The position numbers were made by a program, and so were the translations under genes. From NCBI RefSeq assembly GCF_013141695.1, contig NZ_WHNY01000061.1:1-59384 (forward strand): a stretch of 59,384 bases of DNA. Reading direction: 5' to 3'. A model generated the notes under the pieces. It was not told where the DNA came from. It saw only the letters and a program-made list of their open reading frames with translations, and did no database searches. Shown one piece after another: positions 26,573 through 35,897 of the stretch. Numbering within the stretch: position 1 is the first letter of the stretch; every line of letters begins with the position of its first letter. The stretch is from Paenibacillus plantarum. GTDB taxonomy: Bacteria > Bacillota > Bacilli > Paenibacillales > NBRC-103111.

Positions 26573-26644
26573 TAACACCACATTAGAACGAGAACGATTC
26601 ACTGTAAAGTGGGTTTAAATTTCTTAAAGGAGGGTTGCTCCTTG

Positions 26645-29600
26645 ATGGACGTTAACAACTTCGAGTTTATGAAAATCGGCTTGGCATCACCCGATAAAAT
26701 TCGCTCTTGGTCCCGTGGGGAAGTAAAGAAGCCGGAAACGATTAACTACAGAACCTTAAAACCTGAGAAAGAAGGTCTTTTCTGTGAAAAGATCTTCGGA
26801 CCTACGAAAGATTGGGAATGTCATTGCGGTAAGTACAAACGCGTTCGTTATAAAGGCGTCGTTTGTGACCGTTGTGGCGTTGAAGTAACCCGTCAAAAAG
26901 TACGTCGTGAACGCATGGGGCACATTGAACTTGCTGCTCCTGTTTCACACATTTGGTACTTCAAAGGGATTCCTAGCCGTATGGGTCTTGCACTAGATAT
27001 GTCTCCAAGATCTTTGGAAGAAATCATCTACTTCGCATCCTACGTAGTAACGGATCCAGGTGATACGCCACTTGAGAAGAAGCAACTATTGTCTGAGAAA
27101 GAATACCGTAGCTATCGTGAGAAATACGGCTATGCTTTCCAAGCAGGCATGGGTGCGGAAGCTGTCAAAAAGCTTCTTATCGATATTGATATCGAACGCG
27201 AAGTAGACACACTCAAAGAAGAACTCAAAACTGCACAAGGTCAACGTCGTAATCGTGCGATTAAGCGTTTGGAAGTTATGGAAGCATTCCGTAACTCGAA
27301 AAACTTGCCTGGTTGGATGGTACTGGATGTATTGCCAGTTATCCCTCCTGAGCTTCGCCCGATGGTACAGCTTGACGGTGGCCGTTTTGCGACATCCGAT
27401 TTGAATGATCTCTATCGTCGTGTTATCAACCGTAACAACCGTCTAAAGAGATTGCTCGACCTAGGGGCGCCGGATATCATTGTTCAAAATGAGAAACGGA
27501 TGCTTCAAGAAGCGGTTGATGCATTGATCGATAACGGTCGTCGCGGCCGTCCAGTAACAGGTCCGGGTAACCGTCCTTTGAAATCCCTCAGCCATATGCT
27601 GAAAGGTAAACAAGGTCGTTTCCGTCAGAACTTGCTCGGTAAACGTGTTGACTACTCTGGTCGTTCCGTTATCGTAGTAGGACCTAACCTGAAGATGTAC
27701 CAATGTGGTCTTCCGAAGGAAATGGCACTTGAATTGTTTAAGCCTTTCGTAATGAAAGAGCTTGTGAATAAAGGTTTGGCTCATAACATCAAGAGTGCGA
27801 AGCGTAAAGTTGAGCGCGTAAGTCCAGATGTTTGGGATGTTCTTGAAGAAGTCATTAAGGAGCACCCGGTTCTTCTGAACCGTGCACCGACGTTGCATAG
27901 ATTAGGTATTCAAGCTTTTGAACCGATTCTGGTTGAAGGCCGCGCTATTAAACTTCACCCGCTTGTATGTACAGCTTACAACGCTGACTTCGACGGTGAC
28001 CAAATGGCCGTTCACGTTCCTTTATCCTCAGAAGCACAAGCTGAAGCACGTTTGCTAATGCTAGCATCGGGTAACATTTTGAATCCGAAAGACGGTAAGC
28101 CGGTTGTTACACCTTCACAGGATATGGTTCTGGGAAGTTTCTACTTAACAACGGATAACAAATTCGCTAAAGGTGCTGGTTCTATCATTAGAACCGTTCA
28201 TGAAGCAGTTTCTTCCTACCAATCGGGCAAAATGGCACTACACGCTCGTGTTGCGATCCCTGCTAGAGCATTGAACAAAACAAGTTTCACAGAGAAACAA
28301 CAAAACGCTATGTTGATCACTACAATCGGTAAAATTATTATGAACGAAATCTATCCAGCTGATTTCCCGTTCATCAATGAGCCGACCAAAACGAACCTTT
28401 TGAATGGTATTCCAGATGCTCACTTCGTATTTGAAAAGGGTGCAGATCTAAGAGCTATCATGTTGGAACGTGATGAGAACAAAGCGGTAGGTAAAGAGTA
28501 TTTAGGTTCAATTATTGCCGAGTGTTTCCGTAAGTACCACACTACGCAAACATCGATGATTCTTGATAAAATTAAAGAACTTGGATTCACGTATTCAACA
28601 AAAGCCGGTATTACCGTAGCTGTCTCTGACGTTGTAGTTCCAACCGAAAAAGTAGCAATCCTTAAGGAATGTGAAGAGAAAGTACGCGTAGTTACGAACC
28701 AATACCGTCGTGGTTTGATTACGGATGAAGAGCGTTATGACCGAGTTATTGCGATCTGGAGTAAGGCGAAGGATGAAATCACTGAGATTCTGATGAAATC
28801 CCTAGATAAATACAACTCTATTTCCATGATGGTTGAATCCAAGGCACGGGGTAACAAATCACAGATTACACAGCTTGGCGGTATGCGTGGTTTGATGGCG
28901 AATCCATCTGGTAAAATTATGGAGTTGCCGATTAAATCGAACTTCCGTGAAGGTCTGACAATCTTAGAATACTTTATTTCCACGCACGGAGCGCGTAAAG
29001 GTCTTGCCGATACAGCACTTCGTACAGCGGATTCCGGTTACTTGACTCGTCGTCTCGTTGACGTAGCACAAGATGTTATCGTTCGTGAAGATGATTGTGG
29101 AACTGATAAAGGCTTTATGGTTAGCAAAATTCAAGACGGTAAAGAAGTTATTGAGGATCTTTACGATCGTATTGAAGGTCGCTATGCTTATGAAACGCTT
29201 CGTCATCCACAAACAGGTGAAGTGATCGTTCAACGTAACGAGCTTATTGAATCTGGTATTGCAGATCGTATTATTGAAGCAGGTATCGAGAAACTTCAAA
29301 TTCGTTCTGTACTTAGCTGCCGCACCAATCATGGTGTTTGTAAGAAATGTTATGGTCGTAACTTGGCTACTGGTCAATTCGTTGAGGTTGGTGAGGCAGT
29401 TGGTATTATTGCCGCGCAATCCATTGGTGAGCCAGGAACACAGTTGACGATGCGTACATTCCATACCGGTGGTGTTGCCGGAGACGATATTACACAAGGT
29501 TTGCCGCGTATTCAAGAGCTCTTTGAAGCACGTAATCCGAAAGGTCAAGCGATCATTTCCGAAATCGACGGTGTCGTTAAGGAAATTCGTGAGGCTAAGG

Positions 29601-30262
29601 ATCGTCGTGAAATCGAAGTTCAAGGTGAAGCGGAATCCAAAGTATATGCAGTTCCTTACGGATCTCGTGTACGTGTTTCGTTGAATCAACAAGTTGAAGC
29701 TGGTGACGAGCTTACGGACGGATCTATCGATCCGAAAGAAATGCTTCGCATCAAAGGTATTCGCGGCGTTCAGAACTATATTCTTCAAGAAGTACAACGT
29801 GTATATCGTAACCAAGGGGTAGAAATTAACGATAAACATATTGAAGTTATGGTTCGTCAAATGTTACGTAAAATCCGCATCGTAGACGCGGGTGATACAA
29901 CGCTTCTACCTGGTTCCTTCGTTGATATTCATGAGTATGAAGCAGCTAATAAAGTTGCTTTGTTCGCTGGCACAGAGCCTGCGGTTGCTCGTCCAATCTT
30001 GCTCGGTATTACCAAAGCATCCCTTGAAACGGATTCCTTCTTATCAGCGGCGTCTTTCCAAGAGACTACACGTGTCTTGACAGATGCAGCGATTAAGGGG
30101 AAAGTCGACCAATTGTTAGGTTTGAAAGAGAATGTTATCATCGGTAAACTGATCCCTGCGGGAACAGGTATGCCAAGATACCGTAATATTCGAATCACGA
30201 ACCCGAACGAGGTTGTCGTTTTAGATGAAGATTTGGAAAAAGAAACAGTTGCTGTTGAGTAA
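26645..30262 (+). CDS. rpoC: DNA-directed RNA polymerase subunit beta'
   Basis: Carries the active-site magnesium loop NADFDGDQMAVH (about residue 450), an N-terminal zinc site (CHCGKYKRVRYKGVVCDRCG), and a second C4 zinc site near 885-905 (CRTNHGVCKKCYGRNL). The trigger-loop region GEPGTQLTMRTFHTGG is intact. AAAGGAGGG at 26626-26634 gives a 10-base gap to ATG 26645 (1205 aa). TTG 26642, one codon upstream, would match the M-x-DVNNF start of relatives and is equally possible. Ends at a terminator. Confidence 0.98.
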   Translation: MDVNNFEFMKIGLASPDKIRSWSRGEVKKPETINYRTLKPEKEGLFCEKIFGPTKDWECHCGKYKRVRYKGVVCDRCGVEVTRQKVRRERMGHIELAAPVSHIWYFKGIPSRMGLALDMSPRSLEEIIYFASYVVTDPGDTPLEKKQLLSEKEYRSYREKYGYAFQAGMGAEAVKKLLIDIDIEREVDTLKEELKTAQGQRRNRAIKRLEVMEAFRNSKNLPGWMVLDVLPVIPPELRPMVQLDGGRFATSDLNDLYRRVINRNNRLKRLLDLGAPDIIVQNEKRMLQEAVDALIDNGRRGRPVTGPGNRPLKSLSHMLKGKQGRFRQNLLGKRVDYSGRSVIVVGPNLKMYQCGLPKEMALELFKPFVMKELVNKGLAHNIKSAKRKVERVSPDVWDVLEEVIKEHPVLLNRAPTLHRLGIQAFEPILVEGRAIKLHPLVCTAYNADFDGDQMAVHVPLSSEAQAEARLLMLASGNILNPKDGKPVVTPSQDMVLGSFYLTTDNKFAKGAGSIIRTVHEAVSSYQSGKMALHARVAIPARALNKTSFTEKQQNAMLITTIGKIIMNEIYPADFPFINEPTKTNLLNGIPDAHFVFEKGADLRAIMLERDENKAVGKEYLGSIIAECFRKYHTTQTSMILDKIKELGFTYSTKAGITVAVSDVVVPTEKVAILKECEEKVRVVTNQYRRGLITDEERYDRVIAIWSKAKDEITEILMKSLDKYNSISMMVESKARGNKSQITQLGGMRGLMANPSGKIMELPIKSNFREGLTILEYFISTHGARKGLADTALRTADSGYLTRRLVDVAQDVIVREDDCGTDKGFMVSKIQDGKEVIEDLYDRIEGRYAYETLRHPQTGEVIVQRNELIESGIADRIIEAGIEKLQIRSVLSCRTNHGVCKKCYGRNLATGQFVEVGEAVGIIAAQSIGEPGTQLTMRTFHTGGVAGDDITQGLPRIQELFEARNPKGQAIISEIDGVVKEIREAKDRREIEVQGEAESKVYAVPYGSRVRVSLNQQVEAGDELTDGSIDPKEMLRIKGIRGVQNYILQEVQRVYRNQGVEINDKHIEVMVRQMLRKIRIVDAGDTTLLPGSFVDIHEYEAANKVALFAGTEPAVARPILLGITKASLETDSFLSAASFQETTRVLTDAAIKGKVDQLLGLKENVIIGKLIPAGTGMPRYRNIRITNPNEVVVLDEDLEKETVAVE

Positions 30263-30274
30263 TTAAATATAAAG

Positions 30275-30317
30275 AAAGAGGTAGCCACTTGATTAGGGGT
30301 GCGCTATCTCTTTTTAT
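30275..30317 (+). terminator. Terminator after rpoC
   Basis: 30275-30285 pairs with 30303-30313 over 11 bp (one G-U), followed by T-rich sequence. Confidence 0.85.
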
Positions 30318-30363
30318 TTAAACGAAAAGGTCATCGGTTTAGTAGAATTACTTAAACTAACCC

Positions 30364-30390
30364 TTGACACTACCCAATCAAAATGATAAT
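30364..30390 (+). promoter_or_regulatory. Promoter of the str operon
   Basis: Perfect TTGACA (30364-30369) with GATAAT at 30385-30390 (15-base spacer), or TAATAT at 30387-30392 (17-base spacer). It lies 55 bases before the L7Ae-like gene. Confidence 0.7.
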
Positions 30391-30444
30391 ATATCGAAGT
30401 GTGCCTAAGTCGATATTCTTTCCTTTCTTTGAAGGGGGTGCCTA

Positions 30445-30696
30445 ATGTCTTATGAAATAGTCAAACAGGCGAAGAATAGATGTATAGGCACGAAGAAAGT
30501 TACAAAAACAGTCGAGCAAGGTAAGGCGATAGAAGTTTTTGTTTCTAAAGATGCAGATCCGCGATTGACGATAAATCTGGTAGCTCTCTGTACGCAGATG
30601 GGTGTGCCTGTAACCTACGTAGATTCTATGAAGATGCTAGGTAAAGCATGTGGAATTGAAGTTGGAGCTGCGGTAGCAGCTGTTGTAAATGAATAA
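30445..30696 (+). CDS. K-turn RNA-binding L7Ae-like protein (YbxF/RplGB)
   Basis: An 83-residue member of the L7Ae/L30e family that binds kink-turn RNA. The loop that reads the K-turn is preserved (SMKMLGKACGIEVGAAVAAV near the C-terminus), as is VSKDADPRLT. AAGGGGGTG precedes ATG 30445. B. subtilis has the same gene at the same place, before rpsL. Its cellular RNA target is unknown; K-turn binding is established for the family. Confidence 0.92.
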   Translation: MSYEIVKQAKNRCIGTKKVTKTVEQGKAIEVFVSKDADPRLTINLVALCTQMGVPVTYVDSMKMLGKACGIEVGAAVAAVVNE

Positions 30697-30858
30697 GTGA
30701 TAAAGGTGTTTTTGTTAGTGGAATAAGTTTGTGTAAGTTTTCGTGACTTTGACAGCTCTCCATAACAAAGACTTTCTCTTTGCTCATTTATGACTCGCCT
30801 GGATCTGTGGGCTTGCAAGAAGCACATCATGTTATGAATGTAGGGAGGAGGTGGCGAT

Positions 30859-31278
30859 ATGCCAACAATTAACCAACTAGTACGTAAAGGTCGTCAAGCG
30901 AAGGTGGATAAGTCCAAATCACCAGCTTTACAAAAAGGTTTTAACGCTTTGAAAAGAGAAGCAACGGATTTGAGCGCTCCTCAAAAACGTGGTGTCTGCA
31001 CGCGTGTAGGTACTATGACTCCTAAGAAGCCTAACTCCGCACTTCGTAAATACGCACGTGTTCGTTTAACGAACCGCGTAGAGGTGACAGCTTATATCCC
31101 AGGTATTGGTCACAACCTGCAAGAACACAGTGTTGTATTGATCCGTGGTGGTAGAATTAAAGATCTTCCAGGGGTACGTTATCACATCGTTCGTGGAGCT
31201 CTAGATACTTCCGGTGTTAACAACCGTAAGCAATCCCGTTCCAAATACGGTACGAAACGTCCGAAAGTTAAAAAATAA
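30859..31278 (+). CDS. rpsL: 30S ribosomal protein S12
   Basis: Decoding-centre protein. TPKKPNSALRK and GGRIKDLPGVRYH are wild type at the lysines whose mutation gives streptomycin resistance, so a sensitive allele is predicted. Length 139 aa is normal. AGGAGGTGG precedes ATG 30859. The 162-base leader has inverted repeats that could form a multi-branched structure (see findings). Confidence 0.97.
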   Translation: MPTINQLVRKGRQAKVDKSKSPALQKGFNALKREATDLSAPQKRGVCTRVGTMTPKKPNSALRKYARVRLTNRVEVTAYIPGIGHNLQEHSVVLIRGGRIKDLPGVRYHIVRGALDTSGVNNRKQSRSKYGTKRPKVKK

Positions 31279-31322
31279 GAGATAATAATCAGGGATGATT
31301 CTTATAAGAAAGGGGGATAACT

Positions 31323-31793
31323 ATGCCTCGTAAAGGTCCAGTTACTCGCAGAGACGTATTGCCAGATCCTATTTATAATAGCAAACTAGTTACTCGTCTT
31401 ATCAACCGTATTATGGTTGATGGAAAAAGAGGGGTAGCACAAACGATTCTATACAACGCTTTTAACCTCGTGAAAGATCGTACAGGTAAAGAGCCGATGG
31501 AAGTGTTTGAAGCTGCTATCAAAAACATTATGCCAGTACTAGAAGTTAAAGCTCGCCGTGTTGGTGGAGCAAACTATCAAGTACCTATCGAAGTTAGACC
31601 TGACCGTCGTTCGACATTAGGATTGCGTTGGTTGGTTAACTATTCCCGTCTTCGCGGTGAGAAGACGATGGAAGAAAGATTGGCTTATGAAATTATCGAT
31701 GCTAGCAATAGCACAGGTTCTTCCGTTAAGAAACGTGAAGATACACACAAAATGGCTGAAGCTAACAAAGCTTTCGCTCACTACCGTTGGTAG
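31323..31793 (+). CDS. rpsG: 30S ribosomal protein S7
   Basis: Primary 16S-binding protein that organises the 30S head. The 156-residue product starts MPRKGPVTRRDVLPDP and carries the RRVGGANYQVPIEV core. AAAGGGGG precedes ATG 31323. It is the second ribosomal gene of the str operon, 44 bases after rpsL. Confidence 0.97.
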   Translation: MPRKGPVTRRDVLPDPIYNSKLVTRLINRIMVDGKRGVAQTILYNAFNLVKDRTGKEPMEVFEAAIKNIMPVLEVKARRVGGANYQVPIEVRPDRRSTLGLRWLVNYSRLRGEKTMEERLAYEIIDASNSTGSSVKKREDTHKMAEANKAFAHYRW

Positions 31794-31832
31794 AATTCAA
31801 ATACAATTAAGAGAAAGGAGACATAACGACCT

Positions 31833-33908
31833 ATGGCTAGAGAGTTCTCCTTAAAAAACACACGTAATATCGGGATCATGGCTCATATCGATGCTGGTAA
31901 AACGACTACAACAGAGCGTATCTTGTACTACACTGGTAAAGTTCACAAAATCGGAGAAGTGCACGAAGGTGCAGCTACGATGGACTGGATGGAGCAGGAG
32001 CAAGAGCGCGGAATCACGATTACTTCCGCCGCTACAACTGCGCAATGGGAAGGTCACCGCATCAATATTATTGATACCCCAGGGCACGTTGACTTTACCG
32101 TTGAGGTAGAGCGTTCCCTTCGTGTGTTAGATGGAGCAGTTGGTGTATTTAGCGCGAAAGAGGGCGTTGAACCTCAATCGGAAACAGTTTGGAGACAAGC
32201 TGATAAATACAACGTTCCACGGATTGCTTACGTAAACAAAATGGATATCATCGGTGCAGACTTCCTGCAAGTTGTTGAATCCATGCGTTTAAAACTAGGT
32301 GCAAATGCAGTAGCTATTCAACTTCCTATCGGTGCTGAGAATGATTTTAAAGGCATCATCGACTTGGTAGAAGAAGTTGCTTATATGTACAAAGATGATC
32401 TTGGTAAGGATATCGAGAAAATCGAAATTCCTGCTGAGTTCAAGGATCAAGTTGCTGAGCTTCGTTTGGAGCTTATCGAGAAAGTTGCTGAGCTTGATGA
32501 AGAGCTTACAATGAAATACCTCGAGGGTGAAGAAATCTCTGTTGATGAGATCAAAGCAGCTCTACGTAAAGGTGTCTGTGATGTTAAAATCTTCCCAGTT
32601 ATCGTAGGGTCTTCTTACAGAAACAAAGGTGTTCAATTGATGTTGGATGCAGTAATTAACTACCTTCCTTCACCACTTGATGTACCTGACATTAAAGGTG
32701 TACTTGACGATGGTACTGAAGTGGTTCGTAAGTCTGCTGATGATCAACCTTTCTCAGCGCTTGCATTCAAAATCATGACAGATCCTTTCGTTGGTCGTCT
32801 TACATTCTTCCGTGTTTACTCTGGTACCTTGAACTCCGGTTCTTATGTCTCTAACGCGACAAAAGGAAAACGTGAGCGCGTTGGTCGTATCCTGCAAATG
32901 CATGCGAACAGCCGTCAAGAGATCAGCATTGTATACTCTGGTGATATTGCCGCAGCTGTTGGATTGAAAGATACAACAACGGGTGACACACTTTGTGATG
33001 AGAAAAATCCAGTTATTCTTGAGAGAATGGTCTTCCCTGAACCGGTTATCCAGCTTGCTGTTGAACCGAAAACGAAAGCCGATCAAGATAAAATGGGTAT
33101 CGCATTGCAAAAGCTTGCTGAAGAAGATCCTACTTTCCGTGCTTCTACAGATGAAGAAACAGGACAAACGATCATCGCAGGTATGGGTGAGCTTCACCTT
33201 GAAATCCTAGTTGACCGTATGCTTCGCGAGTTCAAAGTAGAAACCAATGTAGGTAAACCACAAGTTGCTTATCGCGAAACATTCCGTGCAGCAGCTAAAG
33301 TTGAAGGTAAATTCGTTCGTCAATCCGGTGGTCGTGGTCAATACGGACATTGTTGGGTTGAGTTCGAACCACAAGAAGCAGGTACAGGTTTCATCTTCGA
33401 AAACAAAGTTGTGGGCGGATCTATTCCTAGAGAGTATATCGCACCTATTCAAGCTGGTATCGAAGAGTCCATGAAGAATGGTGTAATCGCAGGATTCCCG
33501 CTTGTGGACATCAAAGCTACAGTTGTTGATGGATCGTACCATGATGTTGACTCCAATGAAATGGCGTTTAAAATCGCGGGTTCCATGGCACTTAAAGCTG
33601 CGAAAGAAAAATGTAAACCGGTTCTTCTTGAGCCAATCATGAAGGTTGAAGTTACTGTACCAGAAGAGTACATGGGCGATGTTATGGGTGACCTTAACTC
33701 CCGTCGTGGACGTATCGAAGGTATGGATAGCCGTCATGGAGCGCAAGTCATTCGTGCTAAGGTGCCTTTGTCCGAAATGTTTGGATATTCCACAACACTT
33801 CGTTCAAGAACACAAGGCCGTGGTGTATACTCCATGGAACTTTCACATTATGAAGAAGTACCTAAGTCCATTGCAGAAGAAATTATTGCAAAAGGCAAAG
33901 GCGCTTAA
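31833..33908 (+). CDS. fusA: Elongation factor G
   Basis: GTPase that drives translocation and, with RRF, ribosome recycling. G motifs are in order: AHIDAGKTTTTERIL (residue 17 on), the switch I/II GITITSAATT and DTPGHVDFT, and NKMD. Domains II to V follow, including the domain IV tip QSGGRGQYGHCWVE. Length is 691 aa. AAGGAG (31815-31820) lies 12 bases before the ATG, a slightly long gap. It is followed by tuf after 39 bases. Confidence 0.98.
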   Translation: MAREFSLKNTRNIGIMAHIDAGKTTTTERILYYTGKVHKIGEVHEGAATMDWMEQEQERGITITSAATTAQWEGHRINIIDTPGHVDFTVEVERSLRVLDGAVGVFSAKEGVEPQSETVWRQADKYNVPRIAYVNKMDIIGADFLQVVESMRLKLGANAVAIQLPIGAENDFKGIIDLVEEVAYMYKDDLGKDIEKIEIPAEFKDQVAELRLELIEKVAELDEELTMKYLEGEEISVDEIKAALRKGVCDVKIFPVIVGSSYRNKGVQLMLDAVINYLPSPLDVPDIKGVLDDGTEVVRKSADDQPFSALAFKIMTDPFVGRLTFFRVYSGTLNSGSYVSNATKGKRERVGRILQMHANSRQEISIVYSGDIAAAVGLKDTTTGDTLCDEKNPVILERMVFPEPVIQLAVEPKTKADQDKMGIALQKLAEEDPTFRASTDEETGQTIIAGMGELHLEILVDRMLREFKVETNVGKPQVAYRETFRAAAKVEGKFVRQSGGRGQYGHCWVEFEPQEAGTGFIFENKVVGGSIPREYIAPIQAGIEESMKNGVIAGFPLVDIKATVVDGSYHDVDSNEMAFKIAGSMALKAAKEKCKPVLLEPIMKVEVTVPEEYMGDVMGDLNSRRGRIEGMDSRHGAQVIRAKVPLSEMFGYSTTLRSRTQGRGVYSMELSHYEEVPKSIAEEIIAKGKGA

Positions 33909-33947
33909 TATAAAAATATTAGTTACTCTAAGGAGGAATCGTTTAAA

Positions 33948-35138
33948 ATGGCAAAGGCTAAATTTGAACGTAACAAACCGCATGTTAACATCGGAACTAT
34001 TGGTCACGTCGATCATGGTAAAACAACTTTGACAGCTGCTATCACAACAGTATTGTCCAAAAGATACGGTGGAGCTGCAGTAGCATTCGACCAAATCGAT
34101 AAAGCACCAGAAGAGCGCGAGCGCGGTATCACAATCTCCACAGCTCACGTTGAGTACGAAACTCCTAACCGTCACTACGCACACGTAGACTGCCCAGGAC
34201 ATGCTGACTATGTTAAAAACATGATCACTGGTGCTGCTCAAATGGACGGCGCTATCCTAGTTGTTTCCGCAGCTGATGGCCCTATGCCACAAACGCGTGA
34301 GCACATTCTTCTTTCCCGTCAAGTAGGCGTACCATACATCGTGGTATTCCTTAACAAATGTGACATGGTTGAAGACGAAGAGTTACTTGAATTGGTTGAG
34401 ATGGAAGTTCGCGACCTTCTTAACGAATATGAGTTCCCAGGCGATGATACTCCAATCATCCGTGGAGCAGCTCGTGAAGCTCTTCAAAACCCAGATGGTC
34501 CTTGGGCTGACAAAATCATCGAGTTGTTCGAGCAAGTTGATACTTACATCCCAACTCCTGAGCGTCAAACAGACAAACCTTTCCTTATGCCAGTTGAGGA
34601 TGTATTCTCAATCACTGGTCGTGGAACAGTTGCAACTGGTCGTGTTGAGCGTGGTACTGTTAAAGTACAAGAAGAAGTTGAAATCGTTGGTATCGCTGAA
34701 GAAACTCGTAAATGCATCGTAACTGGTGTAGAGATGTTCCGTAAATTGCTTGATTCCGCTCAAGCTGGTGACAACATTGGAGCATTGCTTCGTGGTGTTG
34801 ATCGTAAAGATATTGAGCGTGGACAAGTTCTTGCGAAACCAGGTTCAGTTAAACCACACACGAACTTCACAGCACAAATCTACGTTCTAACTAAAGAAGA
34901 GGGTGGCCGTCATAAGCCTTTCTTCACTGGTTACCGTCCACAGTTCTACTTCCGTACAACTGACGTAACGGGTATCATCTCCCTTCCAGAAGGTACTGAG
35001 ATGGTTATGCCAGGTGATAACATCACAGTTACAGTAGAACTAATCAACCCAATCGCAATCGAAGAAGGAACACGCTTCGCGATTCGTGAAGGCGGACGTA
35101 CAGTTGGTGCGGGCGCGGTTGCTACAATTCAAAAATAA
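33948..35138 (+). CDS. tuf: Elongation factor Tu
   Basis: Delivers aminoacyl-tRNA to the ribosome. GHVDHGKTTL, DCPGHADYVKNM, NKCD and the C-terminal domains are intact; 396 aa. AAGGAGG precedes ATG 33948. It is the last gene of the str operon, ending at the terminator at 35159-35191. This is the only tuf copy in the window. Confidence 0.98.
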   Translation: MAKAKFERNKPHVNIGTIGHVDHGKTTLTAAITTVLSKRYGGAAVAFDQIDKAPEERERGITISTAHVEYETPNRHYAHVDCPGHADYVKNMITGAAQMDGAILVVSAADGPMPQTREHILLSRQVGVPYIVVFLNKCDMVEDEELLELVEMEVRDLLNEYEFPGDDTPIIRGAAREALQNPDGPWADKIIELFEQVDTYIPTPERQTDKPFLMPVEDVFSITGRGTVATGRVERGTVKVQEEVEIVGIAEETRKCIVTGVEMFRKLLDSAQAGDNIGALLRGVDRKDIERGQVLAKPGSVKPHTNFTAQIYVLTKEEGGRHKPFFTGYRPQFYFRTTDVTGIISLPEGTEMVMPGDNITVTVELINPIAIEEGTRFAIREGGRTVGAGAVATIQK

Positions 35139-35158
35139 TCTCTCTTTGAGAGATAGAA

Positions 35159-35191
35159 ACATCCATCGATTAATCGGTGGGTGTTTTTTTT
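35159..35191 (+). terminator. Terminator after tuf
   Basis: 35159-35170 pairs with 35173-35184 (12 bp with two G-U, tight loop), followed by eight or more T residues. Confidence 0.88.
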
Positions 35192-35376
35192 GTTTATGTT
35201 GCTGCCGCGGGAATCATCATATTATCGTAAAGAATAGCATTGGAAACAGAATGCAGTGGTTAATATGTCTTGCTTCTATTATAATAAAGAAACTGTTTGA
35301 GAAACGGGCAATAGACGTTGAACTTAGGTGATAAATGCATGTTGAAATAAATATGTGTGTTTGCCTAAAATTTCAC
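35192..35376. other. Spacer between tuf terminator and S10 promoter
   Basis: AT-rich with no convincing ORF. A TATAAT at 35280-35285 has only a weak -35 (TGGTTA, 35257-35262), so a second promoter is doubtful. Nothing else stands out. Confidence 0.4.
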
Positions 35377-35405
35377 TTGCTTTTCGTTTTATAATTTTAT
35401 ATAAT
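35377..35405 (+). promoter_or_regulatory. SigA promoter of the S10-spc-alpha cluster
   Basis: TTGCTT (35377-35382), 17 bases and a perfect TATAAT (35400-35405). The start near 35412 leaves a leader of about 135 bases ahead of rpsJ. Confidence 0.85.
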
Positions 35406-35411
35406 ATTAAA

Positions 35412-35537
35412 CGTTGGTCTGTGACGTTGCGATGATGCGAAAGGTTGCCGACACACCAGGCCCCTTTGCCATGGGGATGGCTGTTGGAGAATTTTCGCGG
35501 AGTATGTCCGATAATAAATTGGGCGATAGAAGGAGGG
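35412..35537 (+). promoter_or_regulatory. Structured 5' leader of the S10 operon
   Basis: The leader contains GTTGCGATGATGCGAAAGGT and a hairpin with CCCC/GGGG (35461-35464 with 35473-35476), extended by CAxCAG/CTGxTG (35454-35459 with 35481-35486). No terminator follows, so translational control would be more likely than attenuation. The sequence looks like one conserved upstream of rpsJ in Bacilli, but I could not assign it to a named RNA family. Confidence 0.5.
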
Positions 35538-35545
35538 ACTTTAAA

Positions 35546-35854
35546 ATGGCAAAGCAAAAGATTCGTATCCGTTTGAAAGCTTATGATCACAGAATTATTG
35601 ATCAATCAGCTGAGAAAATCGTGGAAACTGCCAAGCGTTCCGGTGCAGGTGTATCCGGTCCGATTCCGCTTCCGACAGAGAAGCAAATCATCACGATTCT
35701 TCGTGCGGTGCACAAGTACAAGGATTCGCGTGAGCAATTCGAGATGCGTACGCATAAGCGTCTAATCGATATTGTGAATCCAACACCACAAACAGTTGAT
35801 GCTTTGATGCGTCTGGACTTACCGTCTGGCGTTGACATCGAGATCAAACTGTAA
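35546..35854 (+). CDS. rpsJ: 30S ribosomal protein S10
   Basis: 102-residue S10, also known as the antitermination factor NusE. The start (KQKIRIRLKAYDHRIIDQSA) and the loop GPIPLPTEKQIITILRAVHK are canonical. ATG 35546 follows AAGGAGGG (35530-35537); the open frame continuing upstream into the leader is not used. First gene of the S10 cluster. Confidence 0.97.
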   Translation: MAKQKIRIRLKAYDHRIIDQSAEKIVETAKRSGAGVSGPIPLPTEKQIITILRAVHKYKDSREQFEMRTHKRLIDIVNPTPQTVDALMRLDLPSGVDIEIKL

Positions 35855-35897
35855 AACAACTATAGAGTTAATACTGGAAGGAAAAGAGGTGTCAACG

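Noticed and set aside
28964..29860. 298-codon - strand ORF inside rpoC
   Set aside because: Entirely antisense to highly conserved rpoC codons; long shadow frames are common in biased coding sequence, and no RBS or family motif is seen.
33207..33746. 179-codon - strand ORF inside fusA
   Set aside because: Antisense shadow of EF-G with no recognisable domain.
35414..35545. In-frame upstream extension of rpsJ (44 codons)
   Set aside because: S10 starts at ATG 35546 with a perfect RBS, and the extension corresponds to the structured leader.
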